Origin: Pseudomonas azadiae | GTDB lineage: Bacteria; Pseudomonadota; Gammaproteobacteria; Pseudomonadales; Pseudomonadaceae | DNA: 64,000 nt | NCBI RefSeq assembly: GCF_019145355.1 | Contig: NZ_JAHSTY010000001.1 | Span: 806,001-870,000 of the forward strand | Direction of reading: 5' to 3' | In this document: positions 52,819 through 61,562 of the stretch, one piece after another | Numbering within the stretch: the first letter of the stretch is position 1 | How the letters are laid out: every line of letters starts with the position of its first letter | Notes under the pieces: model-generated | The model's input: the letters and a program-made list of their open reading frames with translations, nothing else | What the model was told of the DNA's origin: nothing | The model's database searches: none | Program-made: the position numbers and the translations under genes

Positions 52819-52976
52819 AGTTAGTCAGTTCGTTAAACGCATCGCTGATAGCGCCTTACAGACTTGTGAATCTCATCATCTGAGCACGACTAAGGTCTAT
52901 CAATTTGTGCAGGTGCTGCCGGAAGGCAATTTGCTACCCTCTACCGAGACTCTTATTCATTCATCGGAAGCCCAAC

Positions 52977-54833
52977 GTGGAAATGGACGAGCAGAACAAG
53001 GACTACCCAACTCTGGCCCCCCCGAACACCAGAATATGGAAGCTTTCCCACGGTACAAAGACGTTCACCGCGAAGCAGCGTGAAAGCTTTGCAAATGGCC
53101 GCCTAGCGATGATCCATCAGGACACTCAGGCCAGTCAAAGTGATGCCTTCCGGGAAAAGGCAGACAACGCATTGTTCTATCTTTGCCATGGCAACGCCGT
53201 ACAAGGACTAGCACGCTTTTGTGGCCCTGCCGTTTTAGATGAGGACGGTTGGCTGCAACGCCCTTATCAACTGCTCAAGCACGCGATTCGTTCAACAGCA
53301 TACGTCGACAGCAAGAAAAAGTGGACGCCGCAGGGCAACTCAACTTTTTTCTCTGTTCCCGAGGACGAACTGCCGGAATTTGAGCAGACATTGCTCAAAC
53401 CCTACTTTGATCTAAGTCTGGATGACCTGATGAACATGAAGCCTCTCGCCGGATCAACTTCGCCTACCCCTAGCAACCAATTTCGGCAGGCTGAGCCCGG
53501 GCCATTGAACCGTATTCTCTTCGGCCCTCCGGGAACAGGAAAAACCTACCGCTCAGTCGCGCAGGCTGTAGCCATCGTAGAGGCTGTAGAGATCGCCGAC
53601 GTGCTCAGTCCAGTGGCCTACGCGGACACCAAAAAACGTTTTGACGCTTACCGTGAGGCAGGCCAGATTGAGTTCGTAACCTTTCACCCTTCCTACTCCT
53701 ATCAGGACTTTGTGGAAGGCATCCGCCCTGCCACCACGGCAGGCCAATTGTCCTACGACGTTGAACCCGGTGTGCTCAAACGTATTGCAGACGCCGCTGC
53801 CGAAAACTGGAAAGCAAGTCGTCAACCCGCCGGGAGGGCGCCAAGCGATACCGATCGATTCGATGCCGCGTTCAAGCAAGTCGTGGAAGAAGTGCAAGAC
53901 GAAGGCTTCATAAATGCCCGCCTGTTTCGCGGCGCTAACGTGGAGGTGCGTGTAGCAGTGCGCGGCCAGAGCCTGTTGATGCGTCAGGACGGGTTTCCCA
54001 CGCAATTCCAGATCGCGCGTTCTCAACTGCTCAGGCTTTGGCCGCAGCGCGCGTCGATCCACAAACCTCGCGACATCGATCATCACACCCAATCGTTTTA
54101 CTACGCAGCACTCAAGCTGCTTGAGGACGTGGATAACCGGTTAGGAACCCCCATCACCCAGACCCAGGTGCCGCTCAAGCGTTACGTGCTGGTCATTGAC
54201 GAAATAAACCGTGGCAACATCGCAAAAATCTTCGGCGAGCTGATCACACTTATAGAAGATGACAAGCGTCTGGGCATGCCAAACGCCTTGACCGTGCGCC
54301 TGCCTTACAGCCCGGAAGAACAACCATTCGGCCTGCCGCCCAACCTGTACCTTCTGGGCACCATGAATACTGCCGACCGCTCGATCGCTCTGCTGGACAC
54401 GGCATTGCGCCGTCGTTTTGATTTCAACGAATTGATGCCAGATGCCTCGATATTGCCACAGCAATTGATAGACACCGTCAATCTGCAAACTCTGCTCAAT
54501 ACGATGAACCGGCGGATAATCTTCCTGCTAGGACGGAACAGTACATTGGGGCATGCGTATTTGACTGACATTCGGGACTTTGCCGGTTTGGAACATAGAT
54601 TTTTCAACCGGATCATTCCTTTATTGCAAGAATACTTCTTCGACGATTGGGCCAAGATCCGCATGATCTTCAAGGATGGAGAGTCCAAGCCCAAAAAGCT
54701 GCACATCGTGCGTGAACTTGAAAACGATGCTCAGGAACTTTTTGGCCAGGATTTCGACCTGCACTCCACACGTGCATGTTACGACATCGCAGCCCGCCTC
54801 ACGCCTGAAATGATTCGAGCAGTTTACGAATGA
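52977..54833 (+). CDS. mcrB: McrB-like GTPase/AAA subunit of a modified-DNA restriction system, with N-terminal EVE/PUA-like domain
   Basis: A 618-residue protein; GTG is preferred because GGAAG lies six bases before it, but the ATG two codons later is possible. Residues about 10-170 (TRIWKLSHGTKTFTAKQRESF ... NALFYLCHGNAVQGLARFCGPA) resemble an EVE/PUA-superfamily reader of modified bases; this is a pattern judgement. The AAA+ motor has Walker A GPPGTGKT (about residue 183), Walker B VLVIDEINRGN (about 404), sensor GTMNTADRS and LRRRFDF with the arginine finger. McrB-type motors use GTP and drive McrC to cut methylated or hydroxymethylated DNA. The next gene overlaps by four bases. Confidence 0.9.
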   Translation: MEMDEQNKDYPTLAPPNTRIWKLSHGTKTFTAKQRESFANGRLAMIHQDTQASQSDAFREKADNALFYLCHGNAVQGLARFCGPAVLDEDGWLQRPYQLLKHAIRSTAYVDSKKKWTPQGNSTFFSVPEDELPEFEQTLLKPYFDLSLDDLMNMKPLAGSTSPTPSNQFRQAEPGPLNRILFGPPGTGKTYRSVAQAVAIVEAVEIADVLSPVAYADTKKRFDAYREAGQIEFVTFHPSYSYQDFVEGIRPATTAGQLSYDVEPGVLKRIADAAAENWKASRQPAGRAPSDTDRFDAAFKQVVEEVQDEGFINARLFRGANVEVRVAVRGQSLLMRQDGFPTQFQIARSQLLRLWPQRASIHKPRDIDHHTQSFYYAALKLLEDVDNRLGTPITQTQVPLKRYVLVIDEINRGNIAKIFGELITLIEDDKRLGMPNALTVRLPYSPEEQPFGLPPNLYLLGTMNTADRSIALLDTALRRRFDFNELMPDASILPQQLIDTVNLQTLLNTMNRRIIFLLGRNSTLGHAYLTDIRDFAGLEHRFFNRIIPLLQEYFFDDWAKIRMIFKDGESKPKKLHIVRELENDAQELFGQDFDLHSTRACYDIAARLTPEMIRAVYE

Positions 54834-56137
54834 CTTCCGTGAGCTTCCGTGAATATCAGCCTATTCCACTGTGTTCAAAGCTTGACAGCCCCACGGATCA
54901 GAAATTGACCTACGTGGAGCTGGACAGGTTGGAAGCGCTCGGCAAGCAATTAAACATTCGCATAATCGAGCACGTCTCCCGAACCCTTGTGCGCCCGCGC
55001 CAGTTTGTGGGAAGTGTCCAAGTGAGTGATCGACTCCTAGAGTTCCTTCCTAAAATAGAGCCCGTTGGCGAGCACGATTTGCCAGTTGTTCGGCAGAACC
55101 TTCTAAAGATGTTACTAGTCACCCACGACCTCGATTTGAGCCACACAAACCTCGCGGCACTGACGCAAACTTCTGGAAGCTGGCTGGACCTGTTGATGCG
55201 GTTTTTCTGTCATACCCTGGCCACACAACTACGTCACGGCTTGGTAAAACGTTACCGGGTCGAAGAGGATGACCTTCCTGTAGTTCGCGGACGGCTGATG
55301 CTTGAACAGCAGATCTCCCGCAACTTCATTCACAAGGAGCGCATGGCCTGCGAGTTTGACGAACTCGATGAAAATCATGCGCTTAACTGGGCCTTCAAAT
55401 GGGTGATCATGCGTATGCTGACGCTTGCGCATTCGGAACGCACCCGTCAGGCAGCACAGGAAATAATGCCGCTGTTCTCAAACGTCAGCGATGTCTCGCT
55501 TAATCGCCTCGATATTGGAAAAATTGCCCTAGACCGAAGCTCAGAACGCTTTCGCATGTGCTGGGAATTAGCGAAATTGTTTATTGCAGGCAATACCTCA
55601 GATGTTTATAGCGGCGGACAACAGTCATTCGCGCTGTTGTTCGACATGAACGACTTGTTCGAAGGATACATCGGCAAGAGCCTGCAACAGATACTCCGCA
55701 AGCATCCAAATCGGGTACAGCTTCAACACTCCGCTCGCTTCCTGGTGAAAGACAAAAATACCCAACACCGATTATTCAAATTACGTCCCGATATCGTAAT
55801 CATGGACGGAGAAGCGATTTCTTGTATTGTGGACACCAAGTGGAAACGGCTGAAACCCAATCAGCGCAAAGCAGGGGTTTTACAGTCTGATATTTACCAG
55901 ATGTATGCCTACGCGGGGCGACACGAATGTGCGTCCATCCTTCTGCTTTATCCCTGGGATCCCAGCACCGGCAACCTCGAAGGTGAACGCAAACACTTCA
56001 TGGTGGAAGATACAATGGTCCGCATCAGGATCGCAGAAATCTCTTTGTTCGATTTGAAAAATGTACCAACGCAATTGCTCGCATTGCTCAAGGACGATCT
56101 GCTGAAACAGCCCTTCACCGGTGCTCAAACTGATTAA
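54830..56137 (+). CDS. mcrC: McrC-like nuclease subunit
   Basis: A 435-residue protein beginning at ATGA overlap with mcrB. The N-terminal part fits the McrC beta-barrel arm; the C-terminal PD-(D/E)xK nuclease reads LRPDIVIMDGEAISCIVDTKWK (Asp321, Asp335, Lys337), then QSDIYQMYAYAGRH. It supplies DNA cleavage for McrB hexamers. The Walker-type catalytic acid in the motif is Asp, not Glu, as in some members. Together they form a two-gene type IV restriction defence operon. It is next to housekeeping-type genes rather than phage genes. A strong bidirectional terminator follows. Confidence 0.9.
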   Translation: MTSVSFREYQPIPLCSKLDSPTDQKLTYVELDRLEALGKQLNIRIIEHVSRTLVRPRQFVGSVQVSDRLLEFLPKIEPVGEHDLPVVRQNLLKMLLVTHDLDLSHTNLAALTQTSGSWLDLLMRFFCHTLATQLRHGLVKRYRVEEDDLPVVRGRLMLEQQISRNFIHKERMACEFDELDENHALNWAFKWVIMRMLTLAHSERTRQAAQEIMPLFSNVSDVSLNRLDIGKIALDRSSERFRMCWELAKLFIAGNTSDVYSGGQQSFALLFDMNDLFEGYIGKSLQQILRKHPNRVQLQHSARFLVKDKNTQHRLFKLRPDIVIMDGEAISCIVDTKWKRLKPNQRKAGVLQSDIYQMYAYAGRHECASILLLYPWDPSTGNLEGERKHFMVEDTMVRIRIAEISLFDLKNVPTQLLALLKDDLLKQPFTGAQTD

Positions 56138-56235
56138 CAAATCGCAGCGGTTCAGCGTGACCATATAGTCAGCGCTGACCTGTGAGGTTCGTACCGACGT
56201 TGGAGAAGTTGGGGATCCCCCTATCGGGATTAACG

Positions 56236-56273
56236 ACAAACCGGAGGCGCCGCGATGGGCGCCTCCGGTTTGT
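56236..56273. terminator. Bidirectional terminator between mcrC and ibpA
   Basis: ACAAACCGGAGGCGCC and GGCGCCTCCGGTTTGT form a perfect 16-pair stem around GCGATG. It ends both the mcrBC and ibpA transcripts. The same GGAGGCGCC stem recurs at 59042 next to the ibpA fragment. Confidence 0.85.
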
Positions 56274-56278
56274 TCAAC

Positions 56279-56737
56279 TCACTGCTCGCTGATGGATTTC
56301 ACATCAGCCTTGGCAGCACCACCAATCGCAATGCGCTTGGGCTTGGCTTCCTCCGGTACGATCCTGATCAGATCGATACTGAGCAAACCATTGGCAAGCT
56401 GTGCGCCCTGCACTTCGATATGGTCCACCAAGCGGAACGACAGCCGGAACGCGCGCTGGGCGATACCTTGATGCAGGTAGGTGATGCTCTCATCGTGTTC
56501 GCGCTTGCCGCCGGAGACGGTCAACACGCCTTTCTCCACCTGGATCTCCAGGTCATCCTCAACCAGGCCTGCGGCCGCAATGACGATTCGGTAATGGTCA
56601 TCGCCGTGTTTTTCCACGTTGTGAGGTGGATAGGTGGTACCGGCCTCGCTGCGAAGCGCCGATTCGAAAAGGTCGTTGAACCGGTCAAACCCAACGGAAT
56701 GACGGAACAGTGGAGCCAAGGAAAGCGTAGTAGCCAT
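56279..56737 (-). CDS. ibpA: Small heat-shock protein IbpA (Hsp20)
   Basis: A 152-residue alpha-crystallin-type holdase: TLSLAPLFRHSVGFDRFNDLFESAL, the crystallin strands (HYRIVIAAAGLVEDDLEIQVEKGVLTVSGGK) and the AFRLSFRLVDHIEVQGAQLANGLLSIDL tail-like region. It binds unfolding proteins in the cytoplasm. ATG after AGGAGATTTTGCA. Upstream lie a sigma-32-like promoter and an imperfect helix over the ribosome site. A truncated copy of its 3' part is 2.8 kb away. Confidence 0.95.
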   Translation of the reverse strand: MATTLSLAPLFRHSVGFDRFNDLFESALRSEAGTTYPPHNVEKHGDDHYRIVIAAAGLVEDDLEIQVEKGVLTVSGGKREHDESITYLHQGIAQRAFRLSFRLVDHIEVQGAQLANGLLSIDLIRIVPEEAKPKRIAIGGAAKADVKSISEQ

Positions 56738-56835
56738 TGCAAAATCTCCTGAGTTTTCTCCAAGTGATTTGATACGCGACCCGTCTTCGGCATCGCGTAA
56801 AACCTATGTAGGTTCAGGGGAAAAATTTTCAAGCG
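56738..56835 (-). promoter_or_regulatory. Heat-shock promoter and ROSE-like leader of ibpA
   Basis: On the minus strand CTTGAAA (56827-56833) and CCTACAT (56806-56812) are 14 bases apart, close to the sigma-32 consensus. The leader then has ACGCGA/TCGCGT with an inner CCG/CGG hairpin. Close to the start, TCACTTG pairs imperfectly with CAGGAGA (56745-56767), with an A:A mismatch and a U:G pair, so AGGAG is masked at low temperature. This is the layout of ROSE-like thermometers of pseudomonad ibpA. The folding is by eye. Confidence 0.68.
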
Positions 56836-56906
56836 TGGCTCACAAAAAAATTTTCAATGCCGTGCCCTGCCTTCCCTCAATGCCCGTCAGTCAAGCGCAA
56901 ATCCCC

Positions 56907-56995
56907 TGTGGGAGCGGGCTTGCCCGCGATTGCGGTGGGCCAGTCAACATCAATGTTTGCTGGACTGACGTATCGCGGGCAAGCCCGCTCCCACA
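56907..56995. repeat. REPIN, family A
   Basis: TGTGGGAGCGGGCTTGCCCG and GCAAGCCCGCTCCCACA as inverted ends, with a TCAACATCAATGTTTGCTGG centre. Confidence 0.92.
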
Positions 56996-57062
56996 TTTGG
57001 ACCGTCGTTGCTTTGAGTATTGCGTTCGCTTAACTGATCGGCAGCGGCCCCCCCACTCATGC

Positions 57063-58916
57063 CTATTCCACGGTTTGCGCCACGCCCTGATCCTCCCCCA
57101 GGAACCCGCCGCTCTGGTGATGCCACAGCCGGGCATAGGTGCCGTTCTTCTCCAGCAGTTCGGCGTGGGTGCCTTGTTCGATGATGCGCCCGTTATCCAT
57201 GACGATCAGCCTGTCCATGGCCGCGATGGTCGACAGCCGATGGGCGATGGCAATCACGGTCTTGCCCTGCATCATTTCATCCAGGCTTTCCTGGATGGCC
57301 ACTTCGACTTCCGAGTCCAGCGCGCTGGTCGCCTCATCCAGCAGCAGGATAGGCGCGTTCTTCAGCATGACCCGGGCAATCGCCACGCGTTGGCGCTGGC
57401 CGCCCGACAGCTTGATGCCACGCTCGCCGACCAGGGTGTCGTAGCCGTTGTGGCCTTGCTTGTCGCTCAACTGGCTGATGAACCCATCGGCCTGGGCGCT
57501 GGCCGCCGCGCTGCGGATTTGCTCGTCGGTCGCATCGGGACGGCCATAGGCGATGTTCTCGCGAATCGAGCGGTGCAGCAGGGACGTGTCCTGGGTGACC
57601 ATGCCGATGGCGCTGCGCAGGCTGTCCTGCGTGACGTGGGCGATGTTTTGCCCGTCGATCAGAATCGCGCCCTTGTCCACGTCGTAGAACCGCAGCAGCA
57701 GGTTGATGAGCGTCGATTTGCCGGCACCGGAGCGCCCCACCAGGCCGATTTTTTCCCCCGCGCGAATGCTCAGGCTCAGGCCATCGAGCACCTGGCGCTC
57801 GCCGTTGTAATTGAAGCTCACGTCGTCGAACGTCACCGCGCCGCCGGTGGTCACCAGCGCGGTCGCCTGCGGCGCATCCTGCACCTTGGGCCCGCGGGAC
57901 AAGGTTTGCATGCCGTCCTGCACGGTGCCGATGTTCTCGAACAGCCCGGTCATCTGCCACATGATCCAGTGCGACATGCCATTGATGCGCAACGCCATGG
58001 CCGTAATCGCCGCCACGGCGCCGGTACCGACTTCGCCCTGGTGCCACAACCACAGCGCATACCCGCCAGCGCCCATGATCAGCGCGACCACCAATACCTG
58101 ATTGACGATTTCGAACTGGCTGACCAGGCGCATCTGGCGAAAGCCGGTTTGCTTGAAATCCTCCATCGCCGCCCGCGCAAAATGGGCCTCGCGCTTTGAA
58201 TGGGAGAACAGCTTCACCGTAGTGATATTGGTATAGGCATCCGAGATACGCCCGGTCATGGACGACCGCGCATTGGCCTGCTCCTGCCCGACTTTGCCCA
58301 GGCGCGGCACGAAATAGCGCATGGCCAGCCCGAACAACGCCAGCCACGCAATGAAAGGCAGCATCAGCCTTGGATCGAAACCGGCGGCCAGCGTGATGAT
58401 CGCGATGAAATACACGCCGATCCCCGGCGCGATCTCGATCAGGGTGAACAACACCTCGCGCACCGACAGCGCCGTCTGCATCACCTTGGTCGTGACCCGC
58501 CCGGAGAACTCGTCGGAGAAAAACGAAAGACTCTGGCGCAGCATCAGCCGATGGAAATCCCAGCGCAGGCGCAACGGCAAATTAATCGCCAACACCTGGT
58601 GCTGCACCATCGTGCGCAACGCCACCAGCCCGATGCTGATCATCAACACAATGCCGATGCCCCACAGCACACGGCTTTCCTGCCCCGCCGCTTCGCCGCC
58701 GGCCTGCCAGGTCGACAACAGGTCCACGACCTGCCCGAGAAACGAAAACAGCCAGGCTTCGTAAACCGACACAGCGGCACTGAGCAGCGCAAGCAAGAGG
58801 ATATAACCCCGCGCACCACGCGTGCAGGCCCACAGAAACCGCGCCAGGCCGTCGGGGGGTGGCGGTGTTTCATCAGGCGGGAAAGGGTCGAGCCGTTGTT
58901 CAAATTTGCCAAGCAT
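57063..58916 (-). CDS. ABC transporter, fused permease and ATPase (type I exporter, MsbA-like)
   Basis: A 617-residue half-transporter from ATG after GGAGAGCTCC. Six membrane helices span about residues 35-330. The ATPase domain has Walker A GRSGAGKST, Q-loop VTQDTSLL, signature LSGGQRQRVAIARV, Walker B ILLLDEATSALD and H-loop IAIAHRLST. It would function as a homodimer exporting lipid, drug or peptide. Preceded by a fragment of ibpA; its location between the intact and broken ibpA suggests it came in by recombination. Confidence 0.93.
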   Translation of the reverse strand: MLGKFEQRLDPFPPDETPPPPDGLARFLWACTRGARGYILLLALLSAAVSVYEAWLFSFLGQVVDLLSTWQAGGEAAGQESRVLWGIGIVLMISIGLVALRTMVQHQVLAINLPLRLRWDFHRLMLRQSLSFFSDEFSGRVTTKVMQTALSVREVLFTLIEIAPGIGVYFIAIITLAAGFDPRLMLPFIAWLALFGLAMRYFVPRLGKVGQEQANARSSMTGRISDAYTNITTVKLFSHSKREAHFARAAMEDFKQTGFRQMRLVSQFEIVNQVLVVALIMGAGGYALWLWHQGEVGTGAVAAITAMALRINGMSHWIMWQMTGLFENIGTVQDGMQTLSRGPKVQDAPQATALVTTGGAVTFDDVSFNYNGERQVLDGLSLSIRAGEKIGLVGRSGAGKSTLINLLLRFYDVDKGAILIDGQNIAHVTQDSLRSAIGMVTQDTSLLHRSIRENIAYGRPDATDEQIRSAAASAQADGFISQLSDKQGHNGYDTLVGERGIKLSGGQRQRVAIARVMLKNAPILLLDEATSALDSEVEVAIQESLDEMMQGKTVIAIAHRLSTIAAMDRLIVMDNGRIIEQGTHAELLEKNGTYARLWHHQSGGFLGEDQGVAQTVE

Positions 58917-59041
58917 GGAGCTCTCCAAAACGATCCTGTGGGGAGATTCTGGCATTTAAAGGGGGTGTTGAGGGATCGAAGTTGGCATTGGCGCCGACGC
59001 TTGCGAGGTTCGGAATGCGCCGGTTCGCAATCCATCAAAAG

Positions 59042-59069
59042 CTGGAGGCGCCGCAATGGGCGCCTCCAG
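59042..59069. terminator. Terminator-like stem of the truncated ibpA copy
   Basis: CTGGAGGCGCC-GCAATG-GGCGCCTCCAG, an 11-pair version of the stem behind intact ibpA. Confidence 0.7.
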
Positions 59070-59078
59070 TTGTACAAC

Positions 59079-59195
59079 TTACTGCTCGCTGATGGATTCC
59101 ACATCAGCCTTGGCAGCACCACCAATCGCAATACGCTTGGGTTTGGCTTCCTCCGGCACGATCCTGAGCAGATCGATGCTCAGCAAACCATTGGC
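59079..59195 (-). pseudogene. ibpA 3' fragment
   Basis: The last 37 or so codons of an ibpA duplicate, NGLLSIDLLRIVPEEAKPK then RIAIGGAAKADVESISEQ, nearly identical to the intact gene (I/L and K/E changes). Homology stops abruptly at about 59194, where the ArsR promoter starts. No crystallin domain and no start, so it is inactive. Confidence 0.85.
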
Positions 59196-59201
59196 ATTGA
59201 C

Positions 59202-59221
59202 ATATCGGTAAATCTCGATAT
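59202..59221. promoter_or_regulatory. ArsR operator 1 (ATATCG-N8-CGATAT)
   Basis: ATATCG at 59202-59207 and CGATAT at 59216-59221 are inverted, eight bases apart, between a TTGACA (59197-59202) and a TATCCT (59219-59224) that could be -35 and -10. The same pattern with the same spacer length is at 59547. Binding by the ArsR product is inferred. Confidence 0.7.
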
Positions 59222-59230
59222 CCTCACGCC

Positions 59231-59533
59231 ATGGACCTACTCGAAATATTCAAAGCCCTCTCAAACCGTACTCGACTTGAAATCCTGAAAGGTTTGAAGG
59301 ATCCCGAAAAAAACTTCCCCCCACAGGATGAAGGGGACGTTCATACCGTGGGCGTTTGCGTGAGCAGTATTCAGGAGGGCGTTGGGCTGTCGCAGTCAAC
59401 CGTGTCAGATTATCTGGCGACGCTGCATCGGGCCGGCCTGATCGAAACCCGGCGCATCGGGCAGTGGACCTACTACAAACGAAACGAAGCAACCATCAAT
59501 GCGCTTGCCGAGATCATCGGTAAGGATCTGTAA
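59231..59533 (+). CDS. ArsR-family winged-helix regulator
   Basis: A 100-residue regulator: [29 protein letters not shown], then [44 protein letters not shown]. Cys is single (VGVCVSS), so a metal-sensing thiol site is not clear; a redox or small-molecule sensor is more likely. There is no ribosome site, and the promoter-like hexamers would place the transcript start at or next to ATG, so the mRNA may be leaderless. First gene of an operon with an oxidoreductase and a monooxygenase, with matching operators before genes 1 and 2. Confidence 0.9.
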   Translation: MDLLEIFKALSNRTRLEILKGLKDPEKNFPPQDEGDVHTVGVCVSSIQEGVGLSQSTVSDYLATLHRAGLIETRRIGQWTYYKRNEATINALAEIIGKDL

Positions 59534-59546
59534 TTTTTTATCCCAT

Positions 59547-59568
59547 GATATCGAGAATTCCCGATATC
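59547..59568. promoter_or_regulatory. ArsR operator 2 (GATATCG-N8-CGATATC)
   Basis: GATATCG at 59547-59553 and CGATATC at 59562-59568, a seven-base inverted repeat with eight-base spacer, 27 bases before the oxidoreductase ATG. Same half sites and spacer as operator 1. Confidence 0.72.
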
Positions 59569-59594
59569 CCTTTTTATCGAAACGAGGTATGACA

Positions 59595-60575
59595 ATGAAA
59601 GCCATGCTCCTTAAATCGTTTGGCGGCCCGGATTCGTTCGAACTCTGCGAGGTGTCCAAGCCGGTGCCGTACACTGGTCAGGTCCTGGTCCGCGTACACG
59701 CCACCTCCATCAATCCGCTGGATTACCAGGTTCGACGTGGCGACTACGCCAGCCTGGTGGAACTCCCGGCCATTACCGGCCACGACGTCTCCGGCGTTGT
59801 CGAAGCCGTCGGGCCGGGCGTGACGAGCTTCGCGCCAGGCGACGAAGTCTGGTACACCCCGCAGATATTCGACGGTCCCGGAAGTTACGCCGAGTACCAC
59901 GTGGCAGCCGAAAGCATTGTCGCGAAGAAGCCTCCCACACTGACTCACCTTGAAGCGGCCAGCCTGAGCCTGGTTGGCGGCACCGCATGGGAAGCGCTGG
60001 CTGTGCGTGCCATGCTTCGGGTGGGAGAAAGCATCCTGATTCAGGGTGGTGCAGGAGGCGTCGGTCATGTGGCGATCCAACTGGCGAAAGCCATCGGCGC
60101 CAGAGTGTTCACCACCGTGCGCGAAGCCAACATTGAGTTCGTCCGAAGCCTGGGCGCCGATGTGATCATCGACTATGAAAAGGAAGACTACGTTGACGCC
60201 GTCCTGCGGGAAACGGGTGGCCGTGGCGTGGATGTGGTGTTCGACACCCTCGGCGGCAATGCCCTTTCGCGCAGCCCCGACGCCCTCGCACAACTGGGCC
60301 GCGTCGTCTCGATCGTAGACACGGCACAACCGCAAAACCTGATCCAGGCCTGGGGCAAGAATGCGAGTTATCACTTCGTGTTCACCCGACAGAACCGCGG
60401 CAAGCTGGATGAGTTGAGCACACTGGTCGCGCAGGGCCGACTGCGACCCCACGTTGGCGCCGTCTATGCGCTTGCCGACATTGCGCTCGCCCATGCGCGG
60501 CTGGAGAGCCCCAACAACGGGATTCGAGGGAAAATCGCGATTGCCGTCGAGCCCCTCCAAGGCGTGACGCTATGA
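59595..60575 (+). CDS. Zinc-independent MDR-family NADPH:quinone-type oxidoreductase
   Basis: A 326-residue medium-chain dehydrogenase/reductase from ATG after GAGG (an ATG two codons upstream has a poorer gap). GroES-like N-terminal half includes [39 protein letters not shown]. The nucleotide site is [25 protein letters not shown]. Zn ligands (GHE with Cys) are absent, fitting quinone oxidoreductases. It overlaps the monooxygenase by ATGA. The ArsR operators before it make it the likely regulated target. Substrate unknown. Confidence 0.88.
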   Translation: MKAMLLKSFGGPDSFELCEVSKPVPYTGQVLVRVHATSINPLDYQVRRGDYASLVELPAITGHDVSGVVEAVGPGVTSFAPGDEVWYTPQIFDGPGSYAEYHVAAESIVAKKPPTLTHLEAASLSLVGGTAWEALAVRAMLRVGESILIQGGAGGVGHVAIQLAKAIGARVFTTVREANIEFVRSLGADVIIDYEKEDYVDAVLRETGGRGVDVVFDTLGGNALSRSPDALAQLGRVVSIVDTAQPQNLIQAWGKNASYHFVFTRQNRGKLDELSTLVAQGRLRPHVGAVYALADIALAHARLESPNNGIRGKIAIAVEPLQGVTL

Positions 60576-60889
60576 TTTACGAAATCGCCCTGCTCCCCGT
60601 TCACAAAGAACATATCGACAGGTTCAGGCGCGCGTTTTCCGACGTCACGCCATTGCTCAGCCGTGCAAAAGGCTACTTGGGTCACATGCTCGCACAAGGA
60701 ATTGAAACACCTGAGCAATTCAATCTTATCGTGCGGTGGCAATCGATCGAGGACCACACACCGGGGTTTGAAGCGAGCGAGGATCATCAGGTGTTCATGC
60801 AGGCCCTGGAGAAATATTTTTCGCACGAGCCGCAGGTTTATCACATTGAGGGGGCTGCTTTTACGGCGGGCGGAAGGGCTTGGGGTTAG
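60572..60889 (+). CDS. Antibiotic-biosynthesis-monooxygenase (ABM) domain protein
   Basis: A 105-residue ferredoxin-like ABM-domain protein ([62 protein letters not shown]). The pattern fits the dimeric quinol/aromatic monooxygenase or heme-degrading group; no cofactor is needed in some. Coupled by overlap to the oxidoreductase, so together they may act on a quinone or aromatic stress compound. Confidence 0.87.
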   Translation: MIYEIALLPVHKEHIDRFRRAFSDVTPLLSRAKGYLGHMLAQGIETPEQFNLIVRWQSIEDHTPGFEASEDHQVFMQALEKYFSHEPQVYHIEGAAFTAGGRAWG

Positions 60890-61025
60890 CAACGGGCGCG
60901 GTAAAATGGGGGCGGGTACTCACATTGGGTGCTCCGCAACGCGGTAGCGCCTACCATTGAGCACACACTCAGAACGTTGCGCGCTGAAACGAGTCTGAAC
61001 AGCTGACTTATCATGGGTGACTCAA

Positions 61026-61562
61026 ATGATGTTCAACGCTCTGGTGTTCCTGACCACCCTGATCGGCATGGAAGCCTTCGCGTTCGTGGCCCATAAGTAC
61101 GTGATGCACGGATGGGGTTGGGGATGGCATCGTTCTCACCATGAACCCCGGACGGGATGGTTCGAGAAGAATGATCTGTATGCGGTGGTGTTCGCGCTGT
61201 TCGCCATCGTGTTGATTGCCCTCGGCAGCCAGGGCGTGCACCCGCTCGAGTGGATAGGCGCAGGCATGACGGCGTACGGTTTCCTGTACTTCCTCGCCCA
61301 CGACGGCCTGGTGCACAAGCGCTGGCCGTTACGGTACGTGCCGAGAAACGGCTATCTGAAGCGCCTTTACCAGGCGCATCGGATGCACCATGCCGTTTCC
61401 GGCAAGGGCGGGTGCGTCTCTTTCGGTTTTTTGTACGCGCCGTCTATTGCGACACTTCGGCGCCAGCTTCGCGCGCTGCATGGTGGCCCGCTGGAAAAGC
61501 GTGACGGGGACGCTGCCAAAGATCAGCGGGTCGACCCGGCCAGCGGCGGCCACGGGACTTGA
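61026..61562 (+). CDS. crtZ: Beta-carotene 3-hydroxylase CrtZ
   Basis: A 178-residue membrane di-iron hydroxylase. The four histidine motifs are complete: HKYVMH (HX4H), HRSHH (HX2HH), HDGLVH (HX4H) and HRMHH (HX2HH), with VRYVP-type spacing. The ATG is chosen because GGTGA is five bases before it; GTG nine bases upstream is possible. It hydroxylates both rings of beta-carotene to zeaxanthin. Its last 119 bases overlap the end of crtB on the other strand, as in Pantoea crt clusters. The C-terminal tail beyond the last motif lies in that overlap. Confidence 0.95.
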   Translation: MMFNALVFLTTLIGMEAFAFVAHKYVMHGWGWGWHRSHHEPRTGWFEKNDLYAVVFALFAIVLIALGSQGVHPLEWIGAGMTAYGFLYFLAHDGLVHKRWPLRYVPRNGYLKRLYQAHRMHHAVSGKGGCVSFGFLYAPSIATLRRQLRALHGGPLEKRDGDAAKDQRVDPASGGHGT

